From assembly GCA_032125735.1 (NCBI GenBank), contig JAQBBZ010000249.1, forward strand, positions 1 through 19,350: a DNA stretch of 19,350 nt. The letters are read 5' to 3'. This document shows, in pieces, positions 8,084 through 16,555 of this stretch. The stretch's first letter is position 1. Every line of letters begins with the position of its first letter. Source of the stretch: Labilibaculum sp032125735. GTDB lineage: Bacteria > Bacteroidota > Bacteroidia > Bacteroidales > Marinifilaceae. The notes under the pieces are model-generated. The model was not told the origin of the DNA. It was given only the letters and a program-made list of their open reading frames with translations, and did no database searches. The position numbers were made by a program, and so were the translations under genes.

Positions 8084-8099
8084 TTTAAAAAAATAAGTT

Positions 8100-8128
8100 T
8101 CATTGATTTTAGACTTGTTCGTCAATGA
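8100..8128 (+). terminator. Weak terminator-like hairpin after the SDR-type gene
   Basis: TCATTGA (8100-8106) pairs perfectly with TCAATGA (8122-8128) across a 15-nt loop, followed by TTTTCGTTTG. It starts 16 bp past the stop. The stem is short and AT-rich, so confidence is low. Confidence 0.4.
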
Positions 8129-8322
8129 TTTTCGTTTGTATGTGGAATGGATTTTCTTAAAAAACACATTTTAGTTAATTTTATTTAATCAGCAGGGTGC
8201 AATATTTAATGTTTAAATTAAAAAAAGATATAATCATCCTGTATTTTAAGCCTGTAATCAATTAAATGTAAGCTCGTTTGTTGATTTTAATTAATTTAGA
8301 ATTAATAACATATCCATACATA

Positions 8323-8625
8323 ATGATATATTTATTAATTAAGCAATCCATAAAGAATTTCGTTGCCTGGAAAGATTCATTTGATCAGTTTCATGAATAT
8401 CGTAAAATTGGAGGTGAACTTTCGTGCAAAATTTACCTAACTAATGGAAAAAGAAACGAGCATATTATTGTTTCTCAATGGAAAAGTGAAGAAAGTGCTC
8501 TTGAATTTCTTGAATCACAATCTTTTGAGATGATTAAAGAATTAGAGGAAGAAGAACCCCATTCGATTCAATTTCTTCCTAAAACTGCAATTGCTAATTT
8601 CAAATTAAATCATCAACTCGGATGA
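8323..8625 (+). CDS. Small protein, probable dimeric alpha/beta-barrel (ABM-like) domain
   Basis: A 100-residue protein with a beta-alpha-beta-beta-alpha-beta pattern: MIYLLIKQSI strand, FVAWKDSFDQFHEYR helix, a GGELSCKIYLTN and HIIVSQWKSEESALEFLES core, and a final ISFLP-like strand (HSIQFLPK). This resembles antibiotic-biosynthesis-monooxygenase-like or stress-responsive barrel proteins. The pattern VSQWKSEESALEFLES is typical of that fold, but no catalytic residues can be assigned. The frame opens at a TTG at 8278; I choose the ATG at 8323 because the strand begins there. Its last 26 bp overlap the 3' end of the opposite-strand gene. Confidence 0.7.
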   Translation: MIYLLIKQSIKNFVAWKDSFDQFHEYRKIGGELSCKIYLTNGKRNEHIIVSQWKSEESALEFLESQSFEMIKELEEEEPHSIQFLPKTAIANFKLNHQLG

Positions 8626-9106
8626 TAACATTCGAATTGATTTTAGATATTAAATCTTTTGTTAGTGCGGCTAGTTTTGCTGCAAAATTTTCTTCAAATA
8701 CTGATGTTTCCAAATCATCAATTGCCTCTTTTATTTGGAATAAATCCCTTTCCCGTTCATTAAAGCTCCGATATAATTCGATTGCTTGTATTTCACTTAT
8801 TTTTGAATCCGAATGCATATTTATTGGTGAAATTGCATTTTCGTCCTCAGGGAAAATCTTGATTAATTCTTCTCCTATCAGATTCAGATAAGAATTTAAG
8901 GTATCCACAACATCTTCTAAACAAACGGGTTCATCCAAACCAATACATTCATCAATATCAGCCATAGCTTTCTGATAATGAGCATTCATTAGAATTAAAT
9001 ACTCTTCTATTTTTTCAATTTGAAGCTCTTGAACTCTTGGTTGAATTTTATAGAATTCAATAATATTCCAAATGGCTTCGTATGCAATGGATGCTTTATT
9101 ACTCAA
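8600..9106 (-). CDS. Unrecognised acidic protein with probable TTG start
   Basis: 168 residues, mostly helical and acidic, with no motif I recognise. Possible landmarks are IDECIGLDEPVCLEDVVDTL in the middle and SFNERERDLFQIKEAIDDLE toward the end. There is no ATG near the N-terminus. The frame is bounded upstream by a stop at 9125-9127, and the only usual start is TTG at 9106; the first internal Met is about residue 40. It begins 21 bp after the PHP-ACT gene and is probably co-transcribed with it. Its 3' end overlaps the convergent small gene by 26 bp. Frame length and operon position support it being real; function unknown. Confidence 0.7.
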   Translation of the reverse strand: MSNKASIAYEAIWNIIEFYKIQPRVQELQIEKIEEYLILMNAHYQKAMADIDECIGLDEPVCLEDVVDTLNSYLNLIGEELIKIFPEDENAISPINMHSDSKISEIQAIELYRSFNERERDLFQIKEAIDDLETSVFEENFAAKLAALTKDLISKINSNVIIRVDDLI

Positions 9107-9127
9107 CTTAAAATCAATTAAAAATTA

Positions 9128-10840
9128 CTATTCAACACCATTTAAAGATAAATGTGTAGTTTCAAAAAATTGTGGGCCTAATTTGGTCAACACTTTGCCT
9201 GCATTTTGGGCATTCCCTTCGATACTTAAAAGAGCATATCCTTTTTGACCTCTATGTCCGAGTTTTAAATCAATTATATTGATGTTTTGTGAAGCCAATG
9301 CCGATAATAAAATAAGTAATATTCCTGGTGTATTGTTATGAATAGAAAGAATCATTTGCTTACTAATGGCAATGGGTAAATTTACACCATCAACCTCTAA
9401 CACATAATTCTTATGTTTTTTTAATTGTTGTATTTCCAGAATATCTCCCACCCTAATTTCAATAAAACTATCTCCTCCTGTACCTTTCACGAACTCGACA
9501 GCTTCATGCACAGAACTATCATCACCCGTAAGGGTTAAAAAAGCTGTTGCTGTACCATCATTATTGGCTTTTAAATATGCTGTTTCAACATTTATTTCTT
9601 CGGATGCCAAAGCATTAAATATCATAGATAAAACCCCAGGCTCATCTTTGTGATGTGAAAATAGTCCCTTCACTTTCACCATTCCCTCTTGATTTTGAGG
9701 AATTGTATTACTAATGGTAATCGATTTATTTCCTTTTCGGATCCGTATGGCTTCAAATTCGCCTAATGAGGTGGCATTTTTATGATGTTCCAAAAAAGTT
9801 CTAAAAGTACCTCCGAATGAAAATTTTGGAATTCGTCGTTGCTTACGATCTTCAAAACGAAGATTCAACATCTCAATTCCCAAATTCATGACTTTATATT
9901 CTTCTTCTTTAAAAGCCTGATTTCGTAATGGTCGTTTTTCAGGAATGCACTTTGAAAAACTAAGATAATGTTTGTAACCAGCTTCATGAGCATAATGAAT
10001 ACCCGTTTCGTGGTGATTCCCAAGATTTTGAAGTGTGTGAGTATCGGTGCCCAACGAAATTGGTATATCAAGTTGTTTGGCTCTTTTCAAAATTGAAATA
10101 TCCGGATAAATTCCACAACCTTTGTTTATTCCAGCCAAATTAACATCTAAGGCAAGATTGTACTCGCTAATCATTTCGAGTAAAAATCGCATCCTACGAG
10201 CCAAAAAATGACCTGAAGTATCTAATTCTAAAAGAGGCTGAGGAATTGGCGCAAACAATTTTGGCAAATCGAGATGACCAACAACTTGAATAATTTCCCA
10301 GGTAGAATCAACCATTTCGATCAGCTCCTCGATATATCCGCCCCAATAATTTTCCAATCCACCTCTCAGCTTAATCAGTTCTTCGGTTTCTTCAATTGAT
10401 CCATCGTATGGAATTCCTTCTCGCGAAAAATGTAAAGAACCAATTACGAAATCAGCATCTTGAGCCTGAAAAACTTTCGATCGATTCCATTGCATACCTA
10501 AATCTGGCCCCAGCCATTCCAGTTCAATACCAAAACGAATATTAATCTGATTGCTGTACTTCGATTTCAACTTTTCAATCTGACGGGGATAGTTAAAATA
10601 GGCATTATCGCCACGTATAAACTTTACACCTAATCGTTTCTCCGCAGCATACCTATATCTGGTTAAACGAGGCGTATGTATAATAAAAGCAATGTTTGGA
10701 TGACCTTTTGCTATAGCTAATTCTGTAATTTTTTCAAGTTCATCCACACCATGTTTTACATGATCGTTTCCTGTACCGGTGTGGATACCGTGAGTCTCCC
10801 AGATGAAATACTCGGGTGTGGCAATCTTATTTTGTGGCAT
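9128..10840 (-). CDS. PHP-domain phosphoesterase (histidinol-phosphatase HisK-like) fused to two ACT domains
   Basis: 570 residues. Residues 1-330 are a PHP metal-dependent phosphoesterase domain closest in style to HisK-type histidinol-phosphatases. Probable metal ligands are HGIHTG (His17/His20), IIHTP (His55), GIELEW (Glu106), GSLHF (His137), VGHLD (His189) and GTDTH (Asp266, His268). Two ACT domains follow: one about 388-465 around DEPGVLSMIFNALASEEIN, one about 490-555 around NNTPGILLILLSALASQNIN. ACT domains usually bind amino acids and dimerise, so activity may be under amino-acid control. The first metal motif is HxxH here where PHP proteins usually show HxH, so catalysis is likely but not certain. 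Substrate could be histidinol phosphate or another phosphomonoester; no his genes are nearby. It starts with ATG at 10840. Confidence 0.85.
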   Translation of the reverse strand: MPQNKIATPEYFIWETHGIHTGTGNDHVKHGVDELEKITELAIAKGHPNIAFIIHTPRLTRYRYAAEKRLGVKFIRGDNAYFNYPRQIEKLKSKYSNQINIRFGIELEWLGPDLGMQWNRSKVFQAQDADFVIGSLHFSREGIPYDGSIEETEELIKLRGGLENYWGGYIEELIEMVDSTWEIIQVVGHLDLPKLFAPIPQPLLELDTSGHFLARRMRFLLEMISEYNLALDVNLAGINKGCGIYPDISILKRAKQLDIPISLGTDTHTLQNLGNHHETGIHYAHEAGYKHYLSFSKCIPEKRPLRNQAFKEEEYKVMNLGIEMLNLRFEDRKQRRIPKFSFGGTFRTFLEHHKNATSLGEFEAIRIRKGNKSITISNTIPQNQEGMVKVKGLFSHHKDEPGVLSMIFNALASEEINVETAYLKANNDGTATAFLTLTGDDSSVHEAVEFVKGTGGDSFIEIRVGDILEIQQLKKHKNYVLEVDGVNLPIAISKQMILSIHNNTPGILLILLSALASQNINIIDLKLGHRGQKGYALLSIEGNAQNAGKVLTKLGPQFFETTHLSLNGVE

Positions 10841-11324
10841 TTACTTAATCTTTGTGGTTAATAGTTGAGTAAAAGTATATTAATTTGAACAGAAAGTAAA
10901 TGCAAATATCTAAAGAGTTTGACAAGTTCTAAATAAAGTGTTCCTGATTAATTAAAATTTGTTAACTCTAACTTAATTACTTTAAATTCTTTTTATTGTG
11001 TTTAAATCCAATATTCTGCCTCTTTTAGATGTGTTCACAGAGTAAATATGGTCCATATCCCTTTTTAAAGACTCTTTAGTAATTGCAAGTGCTTACCGCG
11101 AATATGCCGTAGACACTTACGAAGTATATGCTATTGACTATTAACCAATAGTATTTCCACGCTTTATTAAAGCCATTTCCAAAATTTAAGGAGAAACTTC
11201 AATTAAAAAGCAATTTCTATATCACATTCCATTTGCCTAATTAAAACTTCCAGAGATTCTCATTTTAACGTACACCATAAATTCGCTTTACCTTCAAAAT
11301 CATCAAGATAATTGTGTTCCTGCC

Positions 11325-11350
11325 TTTTCTGTTTTTTTTTTAACAGAAAA
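11325..11350. repeat. Perfect 9-bp inverted repeat with poly-T loop
   Basis: TTTTCTGTT (11325-11333) pairs with AACAGAAAA (11342-11350), and the 8-nt loop is all T. No T-tract follows on either strand, so it is not a normal terminator. It could be a binding site, an RNA structure or chance in AT-rich DNA. Confidence 0.5.
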
Positions 11351-11424
11351 TCTGACATCATTTCTTTAAATGTTAGGCGTTAAGCAAAATTCGATGGAAA
11401 TGGTCAGGATATATATTAATTTCA

Positions 11425-11432
11425 TAGTTTTG
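11425..11432 (+). promoter_or_regulatory. Candidate -7 promoter element for the CNNM-CorA pair
   Basis: TAGTTTTG is an exact TAnnTTTG match. Initiation near 11439 gives a leader of about 17 nt before the ATG at 11456. No -33 TTG was seen at the expected distance. Confidence 0.45.
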
Positions 11433-11455
11433 AACAATTAAGTAAGTTTCAACTT

Positions 11456-12463
11456 ATGAATGAAATATTAATTTGGATTGGAATTGCTTTTTGTCTAACC
11501 CAATCAGCTATGTTTTCGGGACTTAATCTGGCTTTTTTTAGCCTCACCCGACTTCGACTTGAAGTTGAGGCGGAAACTTCATCTTTAATAGGTGCAAAAC
11601 ATGTATTGGAAATGCGTAAGGATTCCAATTTCCTATTAACAACTATTTTGTGGGGGAATGTTGCTATTAATGTTTTATTAACCTTACTCTCAGATTCGGT
11701 AATGACTGGATTTGTTTCCTTTGGATTTTCGACCGTATTGATTACTCTTTTTGGCGAAATTGTGCCTCAGGCCTATTTTTCAAGAAATGCATTGAAAATG
11801 GCCTCTTTTTTAACTCCAGTTTTAAAATTTTATCAGATCATTTTTTATCCCGTTGCGAAACCAAGTGCTCTTGTATTAGATTTCTGGCTAGGGAAAGAAT
11901 CGGTGCAATACTTTGCGGAAAATAACATTAAGATATTCATAAAAAAACACATGGAGGGAACCGACAATGAAATTGACCATATTGAAGGAACCGGAGCCAT
12001 CAATTTCTTTTCGCTTGATGATATAAATATCATTCATGAAGGAGAAGAACTCAATCCAAAAAGTATTATCAGTTTAAAAAGTAGTAATAATGAACTGATA
12101 TTTCCGGATTACGCCGCTAAGCCTGAAGATGATTTTCTTAAAAGGATAAACGAATCCGGAGAAAAATGGATAACTTTTACAGACGAAAATGACATTCCCA
12201 AATTGGTATTAGATGCCGATGAATTTATTCGCAACATTTTATTCAATGGTATTGATAAAAAAATCAAGGATTATTGCCATGTTCCAATTCTCATTACTGA
12301 TGAGTTGTCCAATTTAGGAAAAGTAATCAAAAAATTACGAACCAAAATGGATATCGATTCAGACAGTCCGCTTGAAAAAGACATTGTTCTATTTTGGCAG
12401 TCCAACAATAAACGTATCATAACAGGAGCCGATATTTTAGGTCGATTGTTGAAAGGAATATAA
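11456..12463 (+). CDS. CNNM/CorB-type (DUF21) membrane protein with degenerate C-terminal CBS-like region
   Basis: 335 residues. The N-terminal 145 form the CNNM transmembrane domain: helices near 3-25, 57-79, 83-107 and 114-140. It has the family marks SGLNLAFFSLTRLRLEVEAE (Ser21, Gly22, Asn24), WGNVAINVLL (Asn68) and GEIVPQAYFSR (Glu101, Pro104), polar residues that in CNNM/CorB/CorC proteins line the magnesium site. The family normally continues with two CBS modules. Here the soluble part is diverged: about 265-335 (VPILITDEL through ITGADILGRLL) still looks like one CBS end, and the segment 150-260 fits poorly. Likely role: magnesium (or cobalt) efflux or uptake. corA follows 28 bp downstream. 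It starts with ATG at 11456. Confidence 0.85.
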   Translation: MNEILIWIGIAFCLTQSAMFSGLNLAFFSLTRLRLEVEAETSSLIGAKHVLEMRKDSNFLLTTILWGNVAINVLLTLLSDSVMTGFVSFGFSTVLITLFGEIVPQAYFSRNALKMASFLTPVLKFYQIIFYPVAKPSALVLDFWLGKESVQYFAENNIKIFIKKHMEGTDNEIDHIEGTGAINFFSLDDINIIHEGEELNPKSIISLKSSNNELIFPDYAAKPEDDFLKRINESGEKWITFTDENDIPKLVLDADEFIRNILFNGIDKKIKDYCHVPILITDELSNLGKVIKKLRTKMDIDSDSPLEKDIVLFWQSNNKRIITGADILGRLLKGI

Positions 12464-12491
12464 AAACTTAATACTTCAAAAACATAAAAAA

Positions 12492-13556
12492 ATGGCAAGA
12501 TTTATAAAAAAATCAAAGTACGAAATTGGCATCTCTCCTGACGAATTGTTTTTCCGTGGAGAACAAAAAATGGATAAGGTATTATTAAGTATTATAGATT
12601 TTAACTCAAATAATCTTGAAGAGAAAACAATTGAAAATGTAAGTGAAGCGCTGCCATATCAAGAGACAGACACAGTAACATGGTTTAACGTATATGGAAT
12701 TCATAACACAACCATTTTAGAAGAAATTACAAATGGCTTTAAGTTGGAAAACCTCATTATGGCCGATGTAATGAATACTCAGTCGAGACCAATGATTCAA
12801 GAATATGACAACTGTATTCATATTTCCATTAAAATGCTCCGAAACAACGAGGAGACAAATCTACTGCAGGTAGAAAATCTAAGTTTAATTTTAACTAACA
12901 ATGTTTTAATCACTTTTCAAGAAAGAAAAGGTGATGTTTTTGAACCTGTTCGGGGAAGAATCAGAAAAAATAAAAAACGAATTCGTAATTCAGGAACAGA
13001 TTATTTGGCTTTTGCTCTTCTTGATATTGTAATTGATAATTACATTTACATCATTAGTGAACTCGGCGAAAAAATTGAAGTTTTGGAAGAAAACCTACTT
13101 TTGGAACCAAAACAGACTGTAATTGAACAAATTAACACCTACAAACGAGAATTAAATTTCCTTCGCAAAAATATAAGACCTGCAAAAGAAATGATTCTGA
13201 GCCTTTCAAAGATGGAATCTGACTTAATTGAATATTCAACAGATGTCCATTTTAGAGAGCTGCAGGACAATATTAATCAGGCAAATGAATCGTCGGACAG
13301 TTACCGGGAAATCCTCTCTGATCAGCTGAATATTTACCACACAACCATAAGTAGTAAACTGAATGACATCATGAAATTCCTAACGATTTTCTCAGTCATT
13401 TTTATTCCTCTAACATTTATAGCGGGAATATATGGAACCAATTTCGATGTCGTACCGGAACTTCACTACGAGTACAGCTATTTTATTATGTGGATCGTGA
13501 TGCTTAGCGTGGCAATAGGAATGCTGTTCTATTTTAAAAAGAGAAAATGGTTCTAA
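12492..13556 (+). CDS. corA: CorA-family magnesium/cobalt channel with GTN selectivity motif
   Basis: 354 residues. A large acidic cytoplasmic domain is followed by a long helix (about 220-293) and two C-terminal membrane helices, about 296-314 and 329-347, with a basic KKRKWF tail, as in pentameric CorA channels. The loop after the first helix reads FIAGIYGTNFDVVPEL. The signature GMN that forms the pore mouth is GTN (315-317); the following Phe and the PEL of the periplasmic loop are kept. The protein should carry Mg2+ (or Co2+/Ni2+) down its gradient. It starts with ATG at 12492 and is in one operon with the CNNM gene. A terminator follows about 70 bp after the stop. Confidence 0.92.
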   Translation: MARFIKKSKYEIGISPDELFFRGEQKMDKVLLSIIDFNSNNLEEKTIENVSEALPYQETDTVTWFNVYGIHNTTILEEITNGFKLENLIMADVMNTQSRPMIQEYDNCIHISIKMLRNNEETNLLQVENLSLILTNNVLITFQERKGDVFEPVRGRIRKNKKRIRNSGTDYLAFALLDIVIDNYIYIISELGEKIEVLEENLLLEPKQTVIEQINTYKRELNFLRKNIRPAKEMILSLSKMESDLIEYSTDVHFRELQDNINQANESSDSYREILSDQLNIYHTTISSKLNDIMKFLTIFSVIFIPLTFIAGIYGTNFDVVPELHYEYSYFIMWIVMLSVAIGMLFYFKKRKWF

Positions 13557-13955
13557 ATTGTGATTTCAATATAAGAATTTGACTGATCGGCTTGAGCATT
13601 TACTAAATCCTTTTCCAAAACCAAAACAACATCTTATACTGATATTCCAATTCAACATAAGATGTTGAATTTTTGCATTTGCGATTTCTATTTTTTTCCC
13701 AATCAAAAATATTGAAACTCTTAGTTAAACCAACTGCTAATTGGGTGTTAGAGTTTGTGCAATTATCTCATTAAGCAATAATGAATAGAATTAATTTTAA
13801 CAGATGGTATATTTTAGCATATTTAGTTTGTTGGTTTGTGTTCCCAAATTCACATTTTGATTTATGGATTTAAACAATACATTTCTTACGAAGTAAGTAT
13901 GAAAATTATTCTATAGCCAGAGGTCTGATTCTATATTTGTTTATCAATCTAACAT
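13557..13955. other. 399-bp non-coding spacer between convergent genes
   Basis: AT-rich spacer holding the corA terminator and a small CTTAC-GAA-GTAAG hairpin at 13885-13897. No coding frame, RNA gene or repeat beyond these was seen. Confidence 0.6.
13627..13667 (+). terminator. Terminator-like hairpin after corA
   Basis: CAACATCTTAT (13627-13637) pairs perfectly over 11 bp with ATAAGATGTTG (13657-13667), with a 19-nt loop, and is followed by AATTTTTGC on the plus strand. The long loop is unusual but the stem and position fit an end for the CNNM-CorA transcript. Confidence 0.65.
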
Positions 13956-15797
13956 TCAATTCAATTTATTATTTATAAAACGTTTTAATCTTAAAAAACT
14001 TCTTCTTACCCCCCGGTACAATGGTTTCACCAAGTCAATAAGCGGAGTAAGAGCAATCCTTTTCTTTTTAATTTGAATTGTGTTTAGACTTTGTAATATA
14101 CCAATTAAATCTTGGGCAATTTCTTTGTAGCATCGTCTTTTATATCGATTCATACCATAGGTTACATGATCCTTAGAGTGAACAAACTTTCGAATATCAA
14201 CAAGGTAACAATTTGGAGTTTGTTCTATGAATTGATCCAAAGCAAGGTTCATTTCCCGGCTTCGTTCCAGATCATAACTTTCCCATTCGGCAGAAAATTC
14301 AACTTCTGCTCCATTCATAAAAATAATAGGAACATGTAATGGAATTCCTCTGCGAATACTTGAAAGGTTTCTTTTAAAATCCTCAATCGATATTTTGCCT
14401 TTATGCACAAATTGCTCAGAAAAGAATTGAAGGAATTCCTTACTTATCCCTTTATGATTCCTTTCCCTGTTGCTTTCTATAAATTTATCCCAAGTGCTCT
14501 GATTTGTGATATTGCTGTTATTTCCTCCAAAGGGAAGTTTTATTTCCAATTTTTTGTGTTCATACAGCTCCTGTGTAAAATCCATTACCAGGCTATAAAC
14601 AAAAACGTCATACGCACCGGTAAAAGCTCTGGAACGATAAGACTTCCTATCAATAAATGGTAGATTCTTCACCAAATATTCAACATGTTTTTTGGGCATG
14701 TCTCTGCTATCAATTAGCATTTGGGTATGTTCCCTATTTATGACAAAATTATTTTTCCCATTATAATTCGTTTCTCTTATTACGTTACAATCATAGTCTT
14801 GCAGATAAAAAAGCATCTGAAATAAATCACACTCGCCTTTAAACAATATTCTGCATTTCGATGTATCATCCTTAACTTCAGACATGTGAGGATTTATTGG
14901 GGCTTTATCAATCACTGAAATCCAATCGGGTTTTGATGAATTTAAAGGAATGGCAACATCAGGCACAATGTCAATTTTAGGAAAATTCAATTCAGAATAA
15001 ATGAACTGTTCAATCCCCAGATTGATTATTCGACATGAAAACACAAAGTGCTCCAATTCATTCTTTAACTGATCAATAGCATAGAATCCAACAAGTCCAT
15101 AATCACCATATTTATCGGTGACTTTTATTAATTTTTTCTCAAGCTTCTGATTTTCGATTAAACTTTTAACCTCAGTAAGATCCAGTCTTTTTTTCGTATA
15201 ATTTAATTGATTGGTTCTATTTAAAATCTCAAGAAGCCTTTCGGTATGATCAGTTAAATCTTCGATATATTGAATGCGTATGCCAGATTCTTTTAGAAAC
15301 TCTTCATTGCTATGCATCTCGATTTTATCTACATCCTTACGTTCCAAAATTTTATAATACTTCAACCTGCTATGAGAAGAATCGTCTTTCCCCTTAAAGG
15401 CTGGGTGATTTTTTATTTCACATATGAAAGATGGTAATTTCACACATAATCCTTCATTATAAAATTTCGCTTCCTCCAAATTCATGTGATTATCGTCCAA
15501 AAACAAGACATTAACCGATCTTAACTGACATTTTTCGATCACTCTTTGCACTAGCTTCCCTTTGGCTTCCCAAGCGATAGCCGGGAATACAAAATATTCC
15601 CAAACCCCAATTTCCTGGAGTTTCAATTTAGCTTCGGTAAAATTATTTTTAGACACAATGCTATTCATTATCCCCCTGCCTGTTAACCACTTGACCAACT
15701 TGATGTTTCCCGGGATACTATTCACTCCCTCTTCGGAAAGAGTCCCTTTCCAAAAAGTTTCATCAAGATCCCAAATGACAAGTTTAATACTCTCCAT
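13956..15797 (-). CDS. FkbH-like HAD-IIIC protein with GNAT-like part and extra C-terminal SGNH-like region
   Basis: 613 residues from the ATG at 15797 (the frame opens two codons earlier at a TTG). Residues 1-150 form a HAD-IIIC domain: WDLDETFWKG (Asp10, Asp12), the VSKNN motif II, Lys79 region AKGKLVQ, and FLDDNHMNLEEA (Asp101, Asp102), all HAD motifs intact. Residues 165-275 resemble the acyl/GNAT-like part of FkbH proteins (LLEILNRTNQLNYTKKRL, YGDYGLVGFY, FSCRIINLGIEQFI). Residues 315-570 look like a diverged SGNH-hydrolase fold: ILFKGECDLF where GDS would stand, and HSKDHVTYGMNRYKRRCY at the end. A basic tail (577-613) follows. FkbH proteins activate small acyl groups in polyketide and glycan pathways. 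Beside polysaccharide genes it may prepare a sugar substituent; the substrate is unknown. Confidence 0.75.
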   Translation of the reverse strand: MESIKLVIWDLDETFWKGTLSEEGVNSIPGNIKLVKWLTGRGIMNSIVSKNNFTEAKLKLQEIGVWEYFVFPAIAWEAKGKLVQRVIEKCQLRSVNVLFLDDNHMNLEEAKFYNEGLCVKLPSFICEIKNHPAFKGKDDSSHSRLKYYKILERKDVDKIEMHSNEEFLKESGIRIQYIEDLTDHTERLLEILNRTNQLNYTKKRLDLTEVKSLIENQKLEKKLIKVTDKYGDYGLVGFYAIDQLKNELEHFVFSCRIINLGIEQFIYSELNFPKIDIVPDVAIPLNSSKPDWISVIDKAPINPHMSEVKDDTSKCRILFKGECDLFQMLFYLQDYDCNVIRETNYNGKNNFVINREHTQMLIDSRDMPKKHVEYLVKNLPFIDRKSYRSRAFTGAYDVFVYSLVMDFTQELYEHKKLEIKLPFGGNNSNITNQSTWDKFIESNRERNHKGISKEFLQFFSEQFVHKGKISIEDFKRNLSSIRRGIPLHVPIIFMNGAEVEFSAEWESYDLERSREMNLALDQFIEQTPNCYLVDIRKFVHSKDHVTYGMNRYKRRCYKEIAQDLIGILQSLNTIQIKKKRIALTPLIDLVKPLYRGVRRSFLRLKRFINNKLN

Positions 15798-16224
15798 TAC
15801 CAATTATTTTTCTGATTACAACAAATTGATTTATTAGAGGGGCGGATTTCTACAAATAAAAGGCAGAACAATATTCAAACAGATAGGCTATATATTGTTT
15901 GTAATAAATTACAAAAAACTGCTGACTTTATCAAAACATATAGCTCTATCTATCATTAATACTGTTCGATACGCAATATGTTATGGCTTACAAATAAAAT
16001 ATTACATACAACTCAGAATGCTGTATAATTTACTATGTTTCATAGTACTTATGGAATCTTTATAAGAGGAAGCCAATCCTAAGATGTGAATAGCTTTTTT
16101 TTCCTGACAAAATGTCTTTTCCTCAGAACAAAATCCAAATCATTTTCTAATTCAGTTAAAACAATAATTTACAGTCTCAAACAGATCGAAATATCATTTT
16201 TTTTTATGTATACTCCCCACTTTA

Positions 16225-16252
16225 ATTCCAAAAGCCAAAAATAGGCTGGAAT
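16225..16252. repeat. Bulged inverted repeat in the non-coding stretch
   Basis: AGCC (16233-16236) pairs with GGCT (16244-16247), and beyond a 3-nt A bulge ATTCC (16225-16229) pairs with GGAAT (16248-16252). A T-rich stretch follows on the plus strand, but no plus-strand gene ends here. Role unknown. Confidence 0.45.
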
Positions 16253-16535
16253 AAATTTTACTATTTTTAAAAAAATTCAAGAGCTGATTAAGGGAAAGTT
16301 AAATATTATTAAGTTTTATTAAACACTTATGGTTTCTTTTTGTCCTGTAAACTCCATTCATTTTTACGCCGGCAAAATTAGATTTTCAAATATTGAATTT
16401 GACTCCCTGAGATAATTAAAAGATTCAGAAATGGAAAAATGGCTTATCCATTCTTCCAAAATAATAATAATAGGAGAAAAAAGTCATATTAATTCATGGA
16501 AAAATCAGATCTTTTTCGAATCTGAACATAAAAAA

Positions 16536-16555
16536 AGACCTGCAAACACAGGTCT
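16536..16555 (-). terminator. Intrinsic terminator after the Wzc-like gene
   Basis: AGACCTG (16536-16542) pairs with CAGGTCT (16549-16555), a 7-bp GC-rich stem with a 6-nt loop, and on the minus strand it is followed by TTTTTTATG. It is 26 bp past the stop codon, so the polysaccharide transcript that includes the sugar transferase probably ends here. Confidence 0.88.

Larger units (their letters stand above)
10841..11455. other. 615-bp non-coding divergent spacer
   Basis: AT-rich DNA between the divergent PHP-ACT and CNNM genes. No frame of useful length, tRNA or IS end was seen. It holds a 9-bp hairpin (11325-11350), a short palindrome around ATATGGTCCATAT (11046-11058), and near its right end the -7 element of the magnesium-transport pair. 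No clear -7 element for the PHP-ACT gene was found. Confidence 0.6.

Noticed and set aside
11046..11058. ATATGGTCCATAT palindrome as an operator
   Set aside because: It is short, single-copy in what I read, and far from both adjacent starts; no regulator gene is nearby.
11091..11165. Possible structured RNA or tRNA-like segment in the divergent spacer
   Set aside because: Only short imperfect stems (CTATTG/CAATAG) can be drawn; no cloverleaf, anticodon arm or CCA-end pattern.
13885..13897. CTTAC-GAA-GTAAG hairpin, sharing an 11-base word with the 11118-11128 area
   Set aside because: The stem is only 5 bp, the second copy lacks the full arm, and such matches are likely by chance in AT-rich spacers.
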